Shown one piece after another: positions 46,977 through 55,554 of a stretch of 64,000 nt of DNA (positions within the stretch are counted from its first letter, which is position 1; each line of letters starts with the position of its first letter). Origin of the DNA: Idiomarina aquatica (lineage in GTDB: Bacteria; Pseudomonadota; Gammaproteobacteria; Enterobacterales; Alteromonadaceae); NCBI RefSeq assembly GCF_003987185.1, contig NZ_PIPS01000001.1, forward strand, positions 1,178,001-1,242,000, in the 5' to 3' direction. Below the pieces are notes generated by a model. It did no database searches and had not been told where the DNA came from. It saw only the letters and a program-made list of their open reading frames with translations. A program made the translations under genes and the position numbers.

Positions 46977-47471
46977 CTAACGTCCTAATAAAGCCTCTAC
47001 AGCAACATCGACCGGCTCAAACACCCGATCCTGTTGCGGCAATTTAATTAATAGTTTGGGCTCTGAATACAGCTCGATTCGCGCCTGCTGGTCACCCTCA
47101 AAATACAAATAAACGTCGACAATCTTCGCTTCCGGCTGCAACGAGGAAGGTATCATCCGCAAGGACTGCCACGTCTCAGCCAACGCCGCAGCCCGTTGTT
47201 TGGAAATCGCGCACACAGGAACACACACCCAACCGTCCGGCTGACGCTCAATCACCTGATCATCGATATGAATACTCAATAACCTCATTTCAGCAGGAAT
47301 CAACCCAACCACCTCAACGCTCGCCGGGCTTTCGGTCAATGCCTGCCGGTTGCCGGGGAGCACGAAATAGAGCAGAAACATGATCAACAACACAACATAA
47401 ACCAGCACGTTGTTCCACGCCCGTTTACTCATCGTAACGCCGAAAAAGGTACGTTTTTGTTCTCGTCTCAT
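46977..47471 (-). CDS. Membrane-anchored protein of unknown function next to mutM
   Basis: The 164-residue protein has a basic start, one membrane helix (NNVLVYVVLLIMFLLYFVL) and an extracytoplasmic region of about 110 residues with two cysteines in VCVPVCAIS. The start at 47471 has GGGTG before it and avoids overlap with the opposite oxygenase gene. I do not recognise a named family. The gap to mutM is ten bases, so they may be co-transcribed. Confidence 0.65.
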   Translation of the reverse strand: MRREQKRTFFGVTMSKRAWNNVLVYVVLLIMFLLYFVLPGNRQALTESPASVEVVGLIPAEMRLLSIHIDDQVIERQPDGWVCVPVCAISKQRAAALAETWQSLRMIPSSLQPEAKIVDVYLYFEGDQQARIELYSEPKLLIKLPQQDRVFEPVDVAVEALLGR

Positions 47472-47556
47472 GAAACACCCATAAAGCGCTTGTCGATATC
47501 GCCAGAATAACCTATATTTCGGCTCCCGTAAGCGTCCGTGATATTGGTAATCTGAT

Positions 47557-48186
47557 ATGTCCGCCATCCCTCAGCTTGATCACATCTTAGATAGCCTCAG
47601 TGACAAAGGCTATTGCATCGTGCCAAATTTTTTAGCGGAATCCCTATCACAACAATTGTATCAGCACGCCCAGGCAATACCAGAACAGTACTGGAATACC
47701 GCTGCCATCGGCCGCGCCACACAGCAGACCGTTAATACGATGGTACGTAACGACCGGATCTTGTGGCTATCCGCCGAACAAGCCATCGAAAACACCTATC
47801 TTAAGCTGATGGATGAGTTACGCACCGAACTCAATCGCCAGCTGTTTCTCGGTCTATTCGACTATGAATGTCATTTTGCCCATTACCCCAAAGGGGCATT
47901 TTACAAGAAACATCTGGACGCCTTTAAAGGACGCAGCAACCGACGCCTGACGACAGTGATGTATTTAAACGAAGACTGGCAGGAGCAACACGGTGGTCAA
48001 CTGGTGATCTACGGCGATCGCGGCGAGATCCTGGAGCAAGTGACTCCGGAGCGAGGCACCCTGGTGGTGTTTCTTAGCGAGAAGTTTGTTCACGAAGTAT
48101 TGCCCTCCCACCGCGACCGCCTCAGCATCACCGGTTGGTTCCGTATCAACGCCAGCATCTCAGGCATTGTCGACCCACCGCGCTAA
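47557..48186 (+). CDS. 2OG-Fe(II) oxygenase
   Basis: The 209-residue protein has the double-stranded beta-helix motifs of Fe(II)/2-oxoglutarate oxygenases: HxD as HLD in YKKHLDAF, the distal His in KFVHEVLPS and the 2-oxoglutarate Arg in DRLSITGWFR. It is similar to proline hydroxylase-like enzymes of the prolyl 4-hydroxylase superfamily. The substrate is unknown. Its 3' end is bounded by a bidirectional terminator shared with rpmG. Confidence 0.9.
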   Translation: MSAIPQLDHILDSLSDKGYCIVPNFLAESLSQQLYQHAQAIPEQYWNTAAIGRATQQTVNTMVRNDRILWLSAEQAIENTYLKLMDELRTELNRQLFLGLFDYECHFAHYPKGAFYKKHLDAFKGRSNRRLTTVMYLNEDWQEQHGGQLVIYGDRGEILEQVTPERGTLVVFLSEKFVHEVLPSHRDRLSITGWFRINASISGIVDPPR

Positions 48187-48203
48187 GCACAATTTTCAGG
48201 CAC

Positions 48204-48232
48204 AAAAAAACCGGCCAGAAGCCGGTTTTTAA
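48204..48232. terminator. Bidirectional rho-independent terminator
   Basis: AAAAACCGGC (48206-48215) pairs with GCCGGTTTTT (48221-48230) around CAGAA. It ends the oxygenase gene on plus and rpmB-rpmG on minus. Confidence 0.93.
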
Positions 48233-48252
48233 TTTTCTGTTGGAAGCCTAAA

Positions 48253-48408
48253 TTACTTGATTTTAGCTTCTTTGAAGATCACGTGCTTACGAACCACTGG
48301 GTCGTACTTTTTGATCTCCATTTTTTCTGGCATGGTACGCTTATTTTTATCTGTGGTGTAGAAATAACCAGTACCAGCAGATGACACCAAACGAATCTTA
48401 TCGCGCAT
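48253..48408 (-). CDS. rpmG: Ribosomal protein bL33
   Basis: The 51-residue reading frame encodes a full bL33: [19 protein letters not shown] at the start and [14 protein letters not shown] at the end. It is part of the 50S subunit. The variant lacks the zinc cysteines found in other bL33 forms. It follows rpmB by 12 bases in one operon. Confidence 0.98.
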   Translation of the reverse strand: MRDKIRLVSSAGTGYFYTTDKNKRTMPEKMEIKKYDPVVRKHVIFKEAKIK

Positions 48409-48420
48409 AATATCTGTTCC

Positions 48421-48657
48421 TTACACCTTGATACCACGGCCGCGGAGATCCGCTAATACCGAGTCGATACCATTTTTATCGATGATACGCATACCTTTAG
48501 TAGAAATGCGCAGCTTAACCCAACGCTTCTCGCTTTCTACCCAGAAGCGGTGAGATTGTAAGTTTGGTAAAAAGCGACGCTTAGTCGCATTGCGTGCGTG
48601 CGAGCGGTTGTTACCGACTACCGGACGCTTACCTGTAACTTGGCATACTTGTGACAT
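48421..48657 (-). CDS. rpmB: Ribosomal protein bL28
   Basis: The 78-residue protein starts [20 protein letters not shown] and has [14 protein letters not shown], typical of bL28 of the large ribosomal subunit. The ATG at 48657 is the family start; the frame is open further up. It heads the rpmB-rpmG operon. The ubiquitous order radC-rpmB-rpmG-mutM holds, though with two extra genes before mutM. Confidence 0.98.
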   Translation of the reverse strand: MSQVCQVTGKRPVVGNNRSHARNATKRRFLPNLQSHRFWVESEKRWVKLRISTKGMRIIDKNGIDSVLADLRGRGIKV

Positions 48658-48855
48658 GTCTTTACTCCAAAATTGCTGCAAGCTCGCCTGTCGCCCAATT
48701 TGACCTTGCCTAGAAATCCGAGGGCGCATTTTATACAGCAAACAGGCCCGCTAATCAAGCTAAAACGGCGGTTTTTTGATCCTTTCCGATCATTCGCGGC
48801 GAATTCTACGCTAAATCCGCTCAATCTTCCAGCGCTTTCTTTGGTTAGTGAGAAA

Positions 48856-49016
48856 CAAGGTGGTGAAGCAGTAACGCTCTTATCAGCTTGAAGGGGGGCT
48901 GAGCCAGGAACCGCTTCAAGCACGTCCGTGTGGCTTGTGTCCGGGCATCCATGCCCTCCCACATTCCTGCCTCAGCCCCCCTTCAAACTGCTACGCGTTA
49001 CTACTCGACCACCTTG
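48856..49016. repeat. Long imperfect inverted repeat enclosing structured element copy 1
   Basis: CAAGGTGGTGAAGCAGTAACGC at the left (48856-48877) matches in inverse the right end (48995-49016) with three differences. After a short unpaired spacer the arms resume as a perfect 16-bp stem, 48888-48903 with 48971-48986 (TTGAAGGGGGGCTGAG and its complement). The whole could fold into a hairpin of about 160 nt with the element core in the middle. Confidence 0.85.
48893..48981 (+). repeat. Structured 89-nt element, copy 1
   Basis: This 89-nt unit has a G6/C6-ended outer stem, an internal 20-nt block (48919-48938) shared exactly with copy 2, and an inner hairpin GGGCAT-CC-ATGCCC (48943-48956). Aligned without gaps to the reverse complement of copy 2, I count 68 of 89 identical positions; several of the differences keep base pairing. 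Confidence 0.85.
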
Positions 49017-49042
49017 GCTCTAACTGCCCGGAAGCCTAGAGC
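49017..49042. repeat. Small hairpin between the two element copies
   Basis: GCTCTA (49017-49022) pairs with TAGAGC (49037-49042) around a 14-base loop. It fills much of the spacer between the two copies and may be part of the same composite element. Confidence 0.4.
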
Positions 49043-49071
49043 AAGGAATGGAAACATGCGTGTTGGGTTGT

Positions 49072-49160
49072 GGGGGCGCTGCTCGGGAATGTTGGAGGCC
49101 ATGGATGGCCGGAAACAAGCCACACGGACGTGCTCGCAGCGGTTTCTGAGGCGCGCCCCC
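49072..49160 (-). repeat. Structured 89-nt element, copy 2 (inverted)
   Basis: Same length and layout as copy 1 but on the opposite strand. The outer stem is GGGGGCGC/GCGCCCCC and the inner hairpin GGCCAT-CC-ATGGCC. The exact 20-nt block lies at 49115-49134. It starts 40 bases after the radC stop codon. Confidence 0.85.
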
Positions 49161-49199
49161 AAAGTTCAGAACAAAGCACAACCGACCTGCCTGAATCTC

Positions 49200-49874
49200 C
49201 TACAACAGCCCGCGTTCGGCGAACGAGACAGGGTCGCCGCTGCCGATGATAAAGTGATCGAGTAAGGCGACGTCGACGAGGCTGAGGGCTTTTTTCAGGC
49301 GTTCGGTGACGCGTTGGTCGGCTTGGCTGGGTTCGGCGACACCGGAGGGGTGATTGTGGGCAAGGATAACCGCGGCGGCGTTGTGCTGCATGACCATTTT
49401 CAATACTTCCCTTGGGTATACCGGTGCGGCGTTAATGGTGCCGTGAAACATTTCCTCGTAGCGCAGCAGGCGATGTTGGCTGTCCAGTAGCAGGACCACG
49501 AACACCTCGCGTGATTGGTGGCGTAGCTGGGTAGTCAGGTAATCTTTCACCATGGCGGGCTCGGTGAAACCATCGCCACGCTTCAATTGCCATTGGAGAT
49601 AGCGTCTCGATAGCTCTAACACAACTTGCAGCTGATTGACTCTGGCCGGGCCGATGCCGTGATATTTGAGTAATTTCTCCGCCGGCGCGCACAGCAAGGG
49701 TCCGACGCCATCAAAGGTTGCCAATAATTGCCGTGAATAAGACACCACGTCTACCCCTTTTTGTCCGCTACCGAGTAAAATCGCAATCAGTTCAGCATCA
49801 CTCAGTGCCGCCGCTCCCAATTGCTGTAGCTTCTCCCTTGGGCGCTCTGTTTCCGGCCACTCCTTCAATTTCAT
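49200..49874 (-). CDS. radC: RadC family JAB-domain protein
   Basis: The 224-residue protein has an N-terminal helix-hairpin-helix part (LLKYHGIGPARVNQLQVVLEL) and a C-terminal JAB/MPN metal site HNHPSGVAEPSQAD. It was named for DNA repair, but that role is doubtful; the biochemical activity is not firmly known. It diverges from coaBC, as in most gammaproteobacteria. Confidence 0.95.
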   Translation of the reverse strand: MKLKEWPETERPREKLQQLGAAALSDAELIAILLGSGQKGVDVVSYSRQLLATFDGVGPLLCAPAEKLLKYHGIGPARVNQLQVVLELSRRYLQWQLKRGDGFTEPAMVKDYLTTQLRHQSREVFVVLLLDSQHRLLRYEEMFHGTINAAPVYPREVLKMVMQHNAAAVILAHNHPSGVAEPSQADQRVTERLKKALSLVDVALLDHFIIGSGDPVSFAERGLL

Positions 49875-49989
49875 CCACCTGACTCCTGTTACCGATCAAA
49901 CCTCCAGTATAGTCTGGCTCTACCCTGTTACTCGGGAGCATGTTATCTTTACAACTCTTTACCCAAACAATGGCGAGTTCGTTTTGGCG

Positions 49990-51204
49990 ATGCAAACCCT
50001 GCACAATAAAAATATTTTGCTTGGCATTTCTGGTGGTATTGCTGCCTACAAAACACCCGATCTTGTAAGGCGTTTAAAAGAAGTGGGCGCTAACGTACGT
50101 GTTGTTCTGACGCGGGGCGGCGAAGCCTTTGTAACGCCTTTGAGCTTACAGGCTGTGTCGGCAAATCCGGTCAGTAGCGACTTACTTGATCCTACAGCCG
50201 AAGCCGCGATGGGCCATATTGAATTGGCGAAATGGGCCGATCTGGTATTAGTGGCTCCGGCCAGTGCTAACGTTATCGCGCGGCTGGCAAATGGCTTTGC
50301 CGATGACTTATTGACGACCCTGGCACTGGCAACGCCGGCGCCGATTGCCATCGCACCGGCGATGAATCAGCAAATGTGGGCAGCACAAGTGGTGGCAGAG
50401 AACGTGCAACGCCTTAATGACCGTGGCGTGCATATCTGGGGACCGGCCAGCGGTTCACAGGCCTGCGGAGATGTCGGCGCCGGGCGCATGCTCGAACCGC
50501 TGCAACTGCGCGATCGGGTCGTTGAACTGTTTGACACCCATCGCACCAATGTTTGGCAAGGCACCCGGATAACCATTACCGCCGGACCAACCCGCGAAGC
50601 CATTGATCCGGTTCGCTACATCAGCAACCACAGTTCCGGTAAAATGGGCTATGCGCTTGCCGCGGCAGCACAGCAATTAGGCGCTGAGGTTACGCTGATT
50701 TCCGGTCCGGTGACTTTGCCATCCCCACCAGGGGTTAACGTCATTCACGTTGAATCCGCCGAGCAGATGCTTGCAGCGGCTCAAGCGCAGACGATGGATG
50801 TCTTTGTCAGTTGTGCAGCCGTTGCGGACTATCGCCCTGCGGAAGTTTCACAGCAAAAGATCAAGAAAGAGCAAAAGGGTGATGACGCACAACTGACGTT
50901 GGTAAAAAATCCGGATATTTTGAAGACCATTGCAACGCAACCACAACCGCCGTTTTGTATTGGTTTTGCCGCAGAAACCGAAAAAGTCAGGCAACATGCG
51001 CTCGATAAACTGCAACGAAAGCAGCTTCAACTGATTGTCGCCAATGACGTCAGTGACAAGCAGATTGGTTTTAACAGCGATAATAACGCCGTTACGGTCT
51101 ATTGGCAGGATGGTGAACAATCCTTTGCGGCGCAGAGTAAACAGAATTTAGCTAACGCTCTGAATGAGCTGTTCGCGCAACATTACTTTAAGAACAAACC
51201 GTAA
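49990..51204 (+). CDS. coaBC: Bifunctional phosphopantothenoylcysteine decarboxylase/synthetase
   Basis: The 404-residue protein has an N-terminal flavoprotein CoaC domain (LLGISGGIAAYKTPDLVRRL, APAMNQQMW) to about 190 and a C-terminal CoaB domain (ITAGPTREAIDPVRYISNHSSGKMGYALA, FAAETE). It makes phosphopantothenoylcysteine and decarboxylates it, supplying the CoaD substrate. ATG at 49990 is preferred over a TTG two codons upstream. Confidence 0.96.
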   Translation: MQTLHNKNILLGISGGIAAYKTPDLVRRLKEVGANVRVVLTRGGEAFVTPLSLQAVSANPVSSDLLDPTAEAAMGHIELAKWADLVLVAPASANVIARLANGFADDLLTTLALATPAPIAIAPAMNQQMWAAQVVAENVQRLNDRGVHIWGPASGSQACGDVGAGRMLEPLQLRDRVVELFDTHRTNVWQGTRITITAGPTREAIDPVRYISNHSSGKMGYALAAAAQQLGAEVTLISGPVTLPSPPGVNVIHVESAEQMLAAAQAQTMDVFVSCAAVADYRPAEVSQQKIKKEQKGDDAQLTLVKNPDILKTIATQPQPPFCIGFAAETEKVRQHALDKLQRKQLQLIVANDVSDKQIGFNSDNNAVTVYWQDGEQSFAAQSKQNLANALNELFAQHYFKNKP

Positions 51205-51222
51205 GAATAACGAGGAATGTGA

Positions 51223-51813
51223 ATGGCACAGCAAAAGCGTAATCGTCGTGAGGAAATTTTACAGGCGCTTGCCGCCATGTTGGAAACCAGTCCCGGTCAA
51301 CGCATTACAACCGCAAAACTGGCGGCCAGCCTAGGCGTTTCGGAGGCGGCTTTGTATCGCCATTTTCCCTCGAAAGCCCGTATGTTTGAGGGTTTAATTG
51401 AGTTTGTTGAAGATACCTTGTTAACTCGCATCAATTTGATCATGTCTGAGGAAAAAGACACGCTGGTGCGCTGTCAGGCGATTTTACAGCTATTGTTGAC
51501 TTTTGCCGAGCGTAATCCGGGCATCACCCGGGTCATGACCGGTGATGCATTGATGGGCGAACACGATCGCTTACGCGGCCGCATCGACGACTTATTCAAT
51601 CGTATCGAGGCACAACTTAAACAGGTGCTACGAGAAAAAGCATTGCGTGAAAAGCAGAAGTTTACTATCGACGAAGGTGTGTTGGCGAATATGCTGCTGA
51701 GCTTTGCCGATGGCAAAATTGCCCAGTTTGTAAGGTCTAACTTTAAACGCCTGCCTACTGAGCACTTCAGTACCCAGTGGCAGTCAATTGCACAGCAATT
51801 ATCGTTAAGTTAA
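51223..51813 (+). CDS. slmA: Nucleoid occlusion factor SlmA
   Basis: The 196-residue TetR-family protein matches Slm[15 protein letters not shown], helix-turn-helix [37 protein letters not shown], and the FtsZ-binding C-domain with [21 protein letters not shown]. When bound to DNA it blocks FtsZ ring formation over the nucleoid. It follows coaBC by 18 bases. The end overlaps gpsA by 4 bases. Confidence 0.97.
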   Translation: MAQQKRNRREEILQALAAMLETSPGQRITTAKLAASLGVSEAALYRHFPSKARMFEGLIEFVEDTLLTRINLIMSEEKDTLVRCQAILQLLLTFAERNPGITRVMTGDALMGEHDRLRGRIDDLFNRIEAQLKQVLREKALREKQKFTIDEGVLANMLLSFADGKIAQFVRSNFKRLPTEHFSTQWQSIAQQLSLS

Positions 51814-52817
51814 TCGCTCTCGGTTTTCCGGCTTCTACTTAACAGGTCAATCGCCGCCTGCCGCGGCGATTTGCCGGCGTAGAGCACTTTGTAGATTTGT
51901 TCACAGATCGGCATTTCGACGCCACTGCGCTTTGCCAGGGCAACCACTTCGCGGGTGTTGCGATAACCCTCTACTGCCTGACCGATTGACGCTAACGCTT
52001 CGTCCACCGATTTACCCTGACCTAACGCCAGACCAAAACGACGATTACGCGATTGGTTATCGGTACAGGTCAGGATCAGATCGCCTAACCCGGCCATACC
52101 GGTAAAGGTTTCGCTTTTAGCGCCTAAGGTGAGACCCAGTCGGGTTAATTCAGCCAGTCCACGAGTTATTAGCGCGGTCCGCGCATTTGCCCCAAAGCCA
52201 ATGCCATCCGCCATGCCGGCACCTATCGCAATGACATTTTTTACGGCACCGCCTAACTGTACACCGATGAAGTCATCATTGGTGTAAACCCGGAAGGATC
52301 GTTCGCAGTGGAGCATTTCCGAAAGTTCATCGACAAACTGCTCATCGGTCGATGACATTGAAATTGCGGTCGGCAGGCCTTTTGCCATTTCGATGGCAAA
52401 CGTTGGCCCGGACAGCACGGCCAGCGGATGATCAGTACCGAGCTCTTCCTCAGCTACTTCATAGAGTAAGCGGCCGGTTTCGGGCTCAAGTCCTTTCGTT
52501 GCCCAGGCGACCCGGGCATGATCCGCTAACAGCGGCTTGATGTTGCGAAGCATCTCGGCAAACGCGTGACTGGGTACCACCACCAATACGTTGCGCACGC
52601 CTTTTACCGCCGCGGCTAAATCATCCGTTACCTGCAACGATTCAGGAAACGGACACCCCGGTAGGTAATGGGCGTTTTCATGCGCCTCGCGCATCGCCGC
52701 AACCTGAGTTTTATCCCGCCCCCAAAGCGTTGTCGTAATGCCTTTACGGGCAAAACAAATAGCAAGGGCGGTCCCATAAGAGCCCGCCCCTAATATTACA
52801 ACGTCTGCTTGTTTCAT
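51810..52817 (-). CDS. gpsA: Glycerol-3-phosphate dehydrogenase [NAD(P)+]
   Basis: The 335-residue protein has the Rossmann motif [20 protein letters not shown] and the catalytic-lysine regions AGATKGLEP-like ([12 protein letters not shown]) and [17 protein letters not shown]. It reduces dihydroxyacetone phosphate to glycerol-3-phosphate, the PlsB substrate. It follows secB by 20 bases on the minus strand. Confidence 0.97.
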   Translation of the reverse strand: MKQADVVILGAGSYGTALAICFARKGITTTLWGRDKTQVAAMREAHENAHYLPGCPFPESLQVTDDLAAAVKGVRNVLVVVPSHAFAEMLRNIKPLLADHARVAWATKGLEPETGRLLYEVAEEELGTDHPLAVLSGPTFAIEMAKGLPTAISMSSTDEQFVDELSEMLHCERSFRVYTNDDFIGVQLGGAVKNVIAIGAGMADGIGFGANARTALITRGLAELTRLGLTLGAKSETFTGMAGLGDLILTCTDNQSRNRRFGLALGQGKSVDEALASIGQAVEGYRNTREVVALAKRSGVEMPICEQIYKVLYAGKSPRQAAIDLLSRSRKTESD

Positions 52818-52837
52818 GAACGTCTTAAGCGCGGCGC

Positions 52838-53338
52838 TTACGCGTCCGCTTGAGCTTGGTTTTGCTCAGCTTGTTGCTGCATGTGACGAGCAAAGATAGC
52901 GTCAAAGTTAACCGGTGCAAGGTTCAGTTGTGGGAAAGTCGCACGGTTAACCAGGCTAGAAACACACTCACGAGCGTAAGGGAACAAGATGTTCGGGCAG
53001 AACGAACCCAGCATGTGAGCCAACTGGCCGTCTTGTACTTCTTCACCGATAGTAAAGATACCAGCCTGGTGAACTTCACACAGGAACGCCACTTCATCTT
53101 CAACCTTGTTGGTTGCCGTCAACGTCAGTACGACTTCGTAAACACGATCTTCGATTTTCTCGTGCTTTACGTTCAGGTCAAGTTTCAGGTCTGGTTTCCA
53201 CTCTTTACGGAAAATCGCAGGTGAATTCGGTGCTTCAAAAGAAACGTCTTTGGTATAAACACGTTGGATAGCAAACTGCACTTGTGGTTGTTGTTCGTTT
53301 TGGGCAGCTGCGCCATTTGCTTGCTGTTCTTCAGCCAT
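52838..53338 (-). CDS. secB: Protein-export chaperone SecB
   Basis: The 166-residue protein fits Sec[20 protein letters not shown], then [32 protein letters not shown], with Gln/Ala-rich ends. As a tetramer it keeps preproteins unfolded and passes them to SecA. In E. coli grxC lies between yibN and secB; here only 78 bases separate them, so grxC is missing from this locus. Confidence 0.97.
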   Translation of the reverse strand: MAEEQQANGAAAQNEQQPQVQFAIQRVYTKDVSFEAPNSPAIFRKEWKPDLKLDLNVKHEKIEDRVYEVVLTLTATNKVEDEVAFLCEVHQAGIFTIGEEVQDGQLAHMLGSFCPNILFPYARECVSSLVNRATFPQLNLAPVNFDAIFARHMQQQAEQNQAQADA

Positions 53339-53416
53339 GATGTTACTTCCTATTACTTAATGAACTTATAATGTCGGGTTACGTCGTCAGACTGTACCGA
53401 ATTTTTTTAACAAAAA

Positions 53417-53848
53417 CTACTTTCCGGATGCCACAGGCAACTTCTCGTTGCGCCAGGCGTTCATACCACCCGCTAACACAGCTACCTTTGTAAAGCCTTG
53501 CTGCGAAAGTTGCGATGCCGCTCCACGAGCGGTCGCACCTGAGTTGCATACAACTACAATGGGGGCATCTTTATACTTTTCAATCGCCGTCACGCTTTTT
53601 TGCTTAATTTGATTCGCCGGTAACGACTTAGCACCGTGGATATGCGCTTTACGAAACTCATCCTGGCTACGAATATCAACAAAGACACCGTTCTCTTTGT
53701 TAACCCATATGGTTGCCTGATGCGTTGACAAGTCTTTAACCGGTGAAGATTTTGAGCGAATCCAGGTAACGATAAGTGCCACCAATAGAACCACCCAAAG
53801 ACCGCTCATAAAAGCGTTTTGACGAGCAAACTCAAGAATTTCCTGCAT
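53417..53848 (-). CDS. Membrane-anchored rhodanese (YibN)
   Basis: The 143-residue protein has one N-terminal helix (GLWVVLLVALIVTWI) and a rhodanese domain with the active-site loop VVCNSGATARGAAS. It matches YibN, found beside secB and gpsA in many gammaproteobacteria. It may move sulfur or act near the translocon; the role is not settled. It diverges from gpmI. Confidence 0.92.
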   Translation of the reverse strand: MQEILEFARQNAFMSGLWVVLLVALIVTWIRSKSSPVKDLSTHQATIWVNKENGVFVDIRSQDEFRKAHIHGAKSLPANQIKQKSVTAIEKYKDAPIVVVCNSGATARGAASQLSQQGFTKVAVLAGGMNAWRNEKLPVASGK

Positions 53849-54012
53849 AATATAAATTGCTTTCTGTTGAGGTGTGCGAATTTCAATAAGGCTCCAAAGT
53901 ATACCTGTACAAATTTCAGTTGCCAGTAAAATCTTAAACGGATGCGAACACCCTCAAAATCGCGTAAACTAACAGGCTCGAGTTGTTCCAAACGCGACAA
54001 AGGATGAATTTC

Positions 54013-55548
54013 ATGAGCCAAGGCAAAAAACCGTTAGTTTTGATGATTTTAGATGGTTGGGGTTATCGCGAAGCCGCTCCCGACAACGCCATTACAACGG
54101 CTAATACTCCAGTCATGGATAAGCTTTGGCAAAACTACCCCCACTGTCTGGTTGATGGCTCTGGTGGTGCCGTAGGTCTGCCTGCCGGTCAAATGGGCAA
54201 CTCCGAAGTCGGTCACGTTAACCTGGGTGCCGGGCGCGTAGTTTTTCAAGATTTCACTCGTATCTCAAAAAGTATTCAGGATGGCGATTTCTTCCGTAAT
54301 CCGACCTTGGTCGACACCGTAACCGCCGCCGTTGCTGCCAACGGTGCCGTACATATCATGGGTTTGCTTTCCCCGGGTGGTGTTCACAGCCACGAAGACC
54401 ACATCATGGCAATGATCGAACTGGCCGCACAAAAAGGCGCGAAAGCGATATACCTGCACGCATTCCTGGACGGTCGCGATACACCGCCAAAGTCGGCTCG
54501 ACCGTCCATTGAACGTATCGAAGCCCTGTTTGAGCGTCTGGGCGTGGGTCGGTTTGCCAGCCTTAGCGGACGCTTCTATGCGATGGACCGCGACAATCGC
54601 TGGGAGCGTATCGAACAATCTTATAACGCTATCTATCATGGGCACGCGGCCTATTCTGCCGTAAACCCGTTGGAAGCTCTGGCCGCAGCCTACGAACGCG
54701 ATGAGAGCGATGAGTTTGTCAGCCCGGTCACCATCGGCGAGCCGGTCGCGATCAACGATGGCGATGCGGTTTTCTTCATGAACTTCCGCGCTGATCGGGC
54801 CCGCGAAATGACCCGCGCTTTTACCGACGACAATTTGGACACCTTCGAACGTGGCGTGCGTAAGAAGCTCAGTGGCTTTGTTATGCTGACGGAATATTCT
54901 GATGACTTAAACGCGGCCGTAGCCTTTCCTCCTGAGCCGCTGAATAACGTGTTTGGCGAATGGCTGGCCAAGCATAATAAAACCCAGTTACGCATTTCAG
55001 AAACGGAAAAATACGCCCATGTCACCTTCTTCTTTAGCGGTGGCCGGGAGCAGGAGTTCGACGGCGAACAACGTGTGCTAATTCCCTCACCCAAGGTCAA
55101 AACCTACGATCTACAACCTGAAATGAGTTCGGAGGCACTCACCGACGAGCTCATCAACGCCATCGAAAGCGGTGAATTTGATGCCATCATTTGCAACTAC
55201 CCGAATGGTGATATGGTGGGTCATACCGGCAACTTTGATGCGGCGGTCAAAGCCTGCGAAGCCGTCGACCGTTCTGTCGGCCGTGTCATCGATGCGCTGC
55301 AACGGGTTGGTGGCGAAGCCCTGATTACCGCAGACCACGGTAACGCTGAGCAGATGAGCGACCCCAACACCGGGCAGGCACATACCGCTCATACCAGTGA
55401 ACTGGTGCCGTTTATCTATGTCGGCCGCGAAGCAACAGCACGCGACGGTATTTTGTCGGATGTGGCACCAACCATGTTGCACCTGATGGGCATGGAGCAA
55501 CCCGAGGAAATGACTGGCAAGACCTTAATGCAACTCAAGAGCGACTAG
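54013..55548 (+). CDS. gpmI: 2,3-bisphosphoglycerate-independent phosphoglycerate mutase
   Basis: The 511-residue protein matches GpmI (E. coli 514), with [11 protein letters not shown], the catalytic serine in [29 protein letters not shown] and the metal site [10 protein letters not shown]. It interconverts 3- and 2-phosphoglycerate with two Mn2+. ATG at 54013 is preferred because AAAGGA lies eight bases before it; ATGs at 53983 and 54004 are possible. Confidence 0.97.
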   Translation: MSQGKKPLVLMILDGWGYREAAPDNAITTANTPVMDKLWQNYPHCLVDGSGGAVGLPAGQMGNSEVGHVNLGAGRVVFQDFTRISKSIQDGDFFRNPTLVDTVTAAVAANGAVHIMGLLSPGGVHSHEDHIMAMIELAAQKGAKAIYLHAFLDGRDTPPKSARPSIERIEALFERLGVGRFASLSGRFYAMDRDNRWERIEQSYNAIYHGHAAYSAVNPLEALAAAYERDESDEFVSPVTIGEPVAINDGDAVFFMNFRADRAREMTRAFTDDNLDTFERGVRKKLSGFVMLTEYSDDLNAAVAFPPEPLNNVFGEWLAKHNKTQLRISETEKYAHVTFFFSGGREQEFDGEQRVLIPSPKVKTYDLQPEMSSEALTDELINAIESGEFDAIICNYPNGDMVGHTGNFDAAVKACEAVDRSVGRVIDALQRVGGEALITADHGNAEQMSDPNTGQAHTAHTSELVPFIYVGREATARDGILSDVAPTMLHLMGMEQPEEMTGKTLMQLKSD

Positions 55549-55554
55549 GCCATC

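Larger units (their letters stand above)
48658..49199. other. Non-coding stretch between radC and rpmB
   Basis: This 542-base region holds no convincing gene. The part next to rpmB (48658-48855) must carry the rpmBG promoter. The rest is filled by two inverted copies of a structured element (48893-48981 and 49072-49160) and a small hairpin between them. Reading frames that cross it differ in both copies and carry no protein-like signal. Confidence 0.75.

Noticed and set aside
48618-48962. Open frame of 114 codons on minus overlapping rpmB
   Set aside because: It covers copy 1 of the element and the rpmB start in another frame; no protein features.
48930-49265. Open frame of 111 codons on plus across the repeat element
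   Set aside because: It runs through both element copies and into radC; base changes in the copies preserve stems, not codons.
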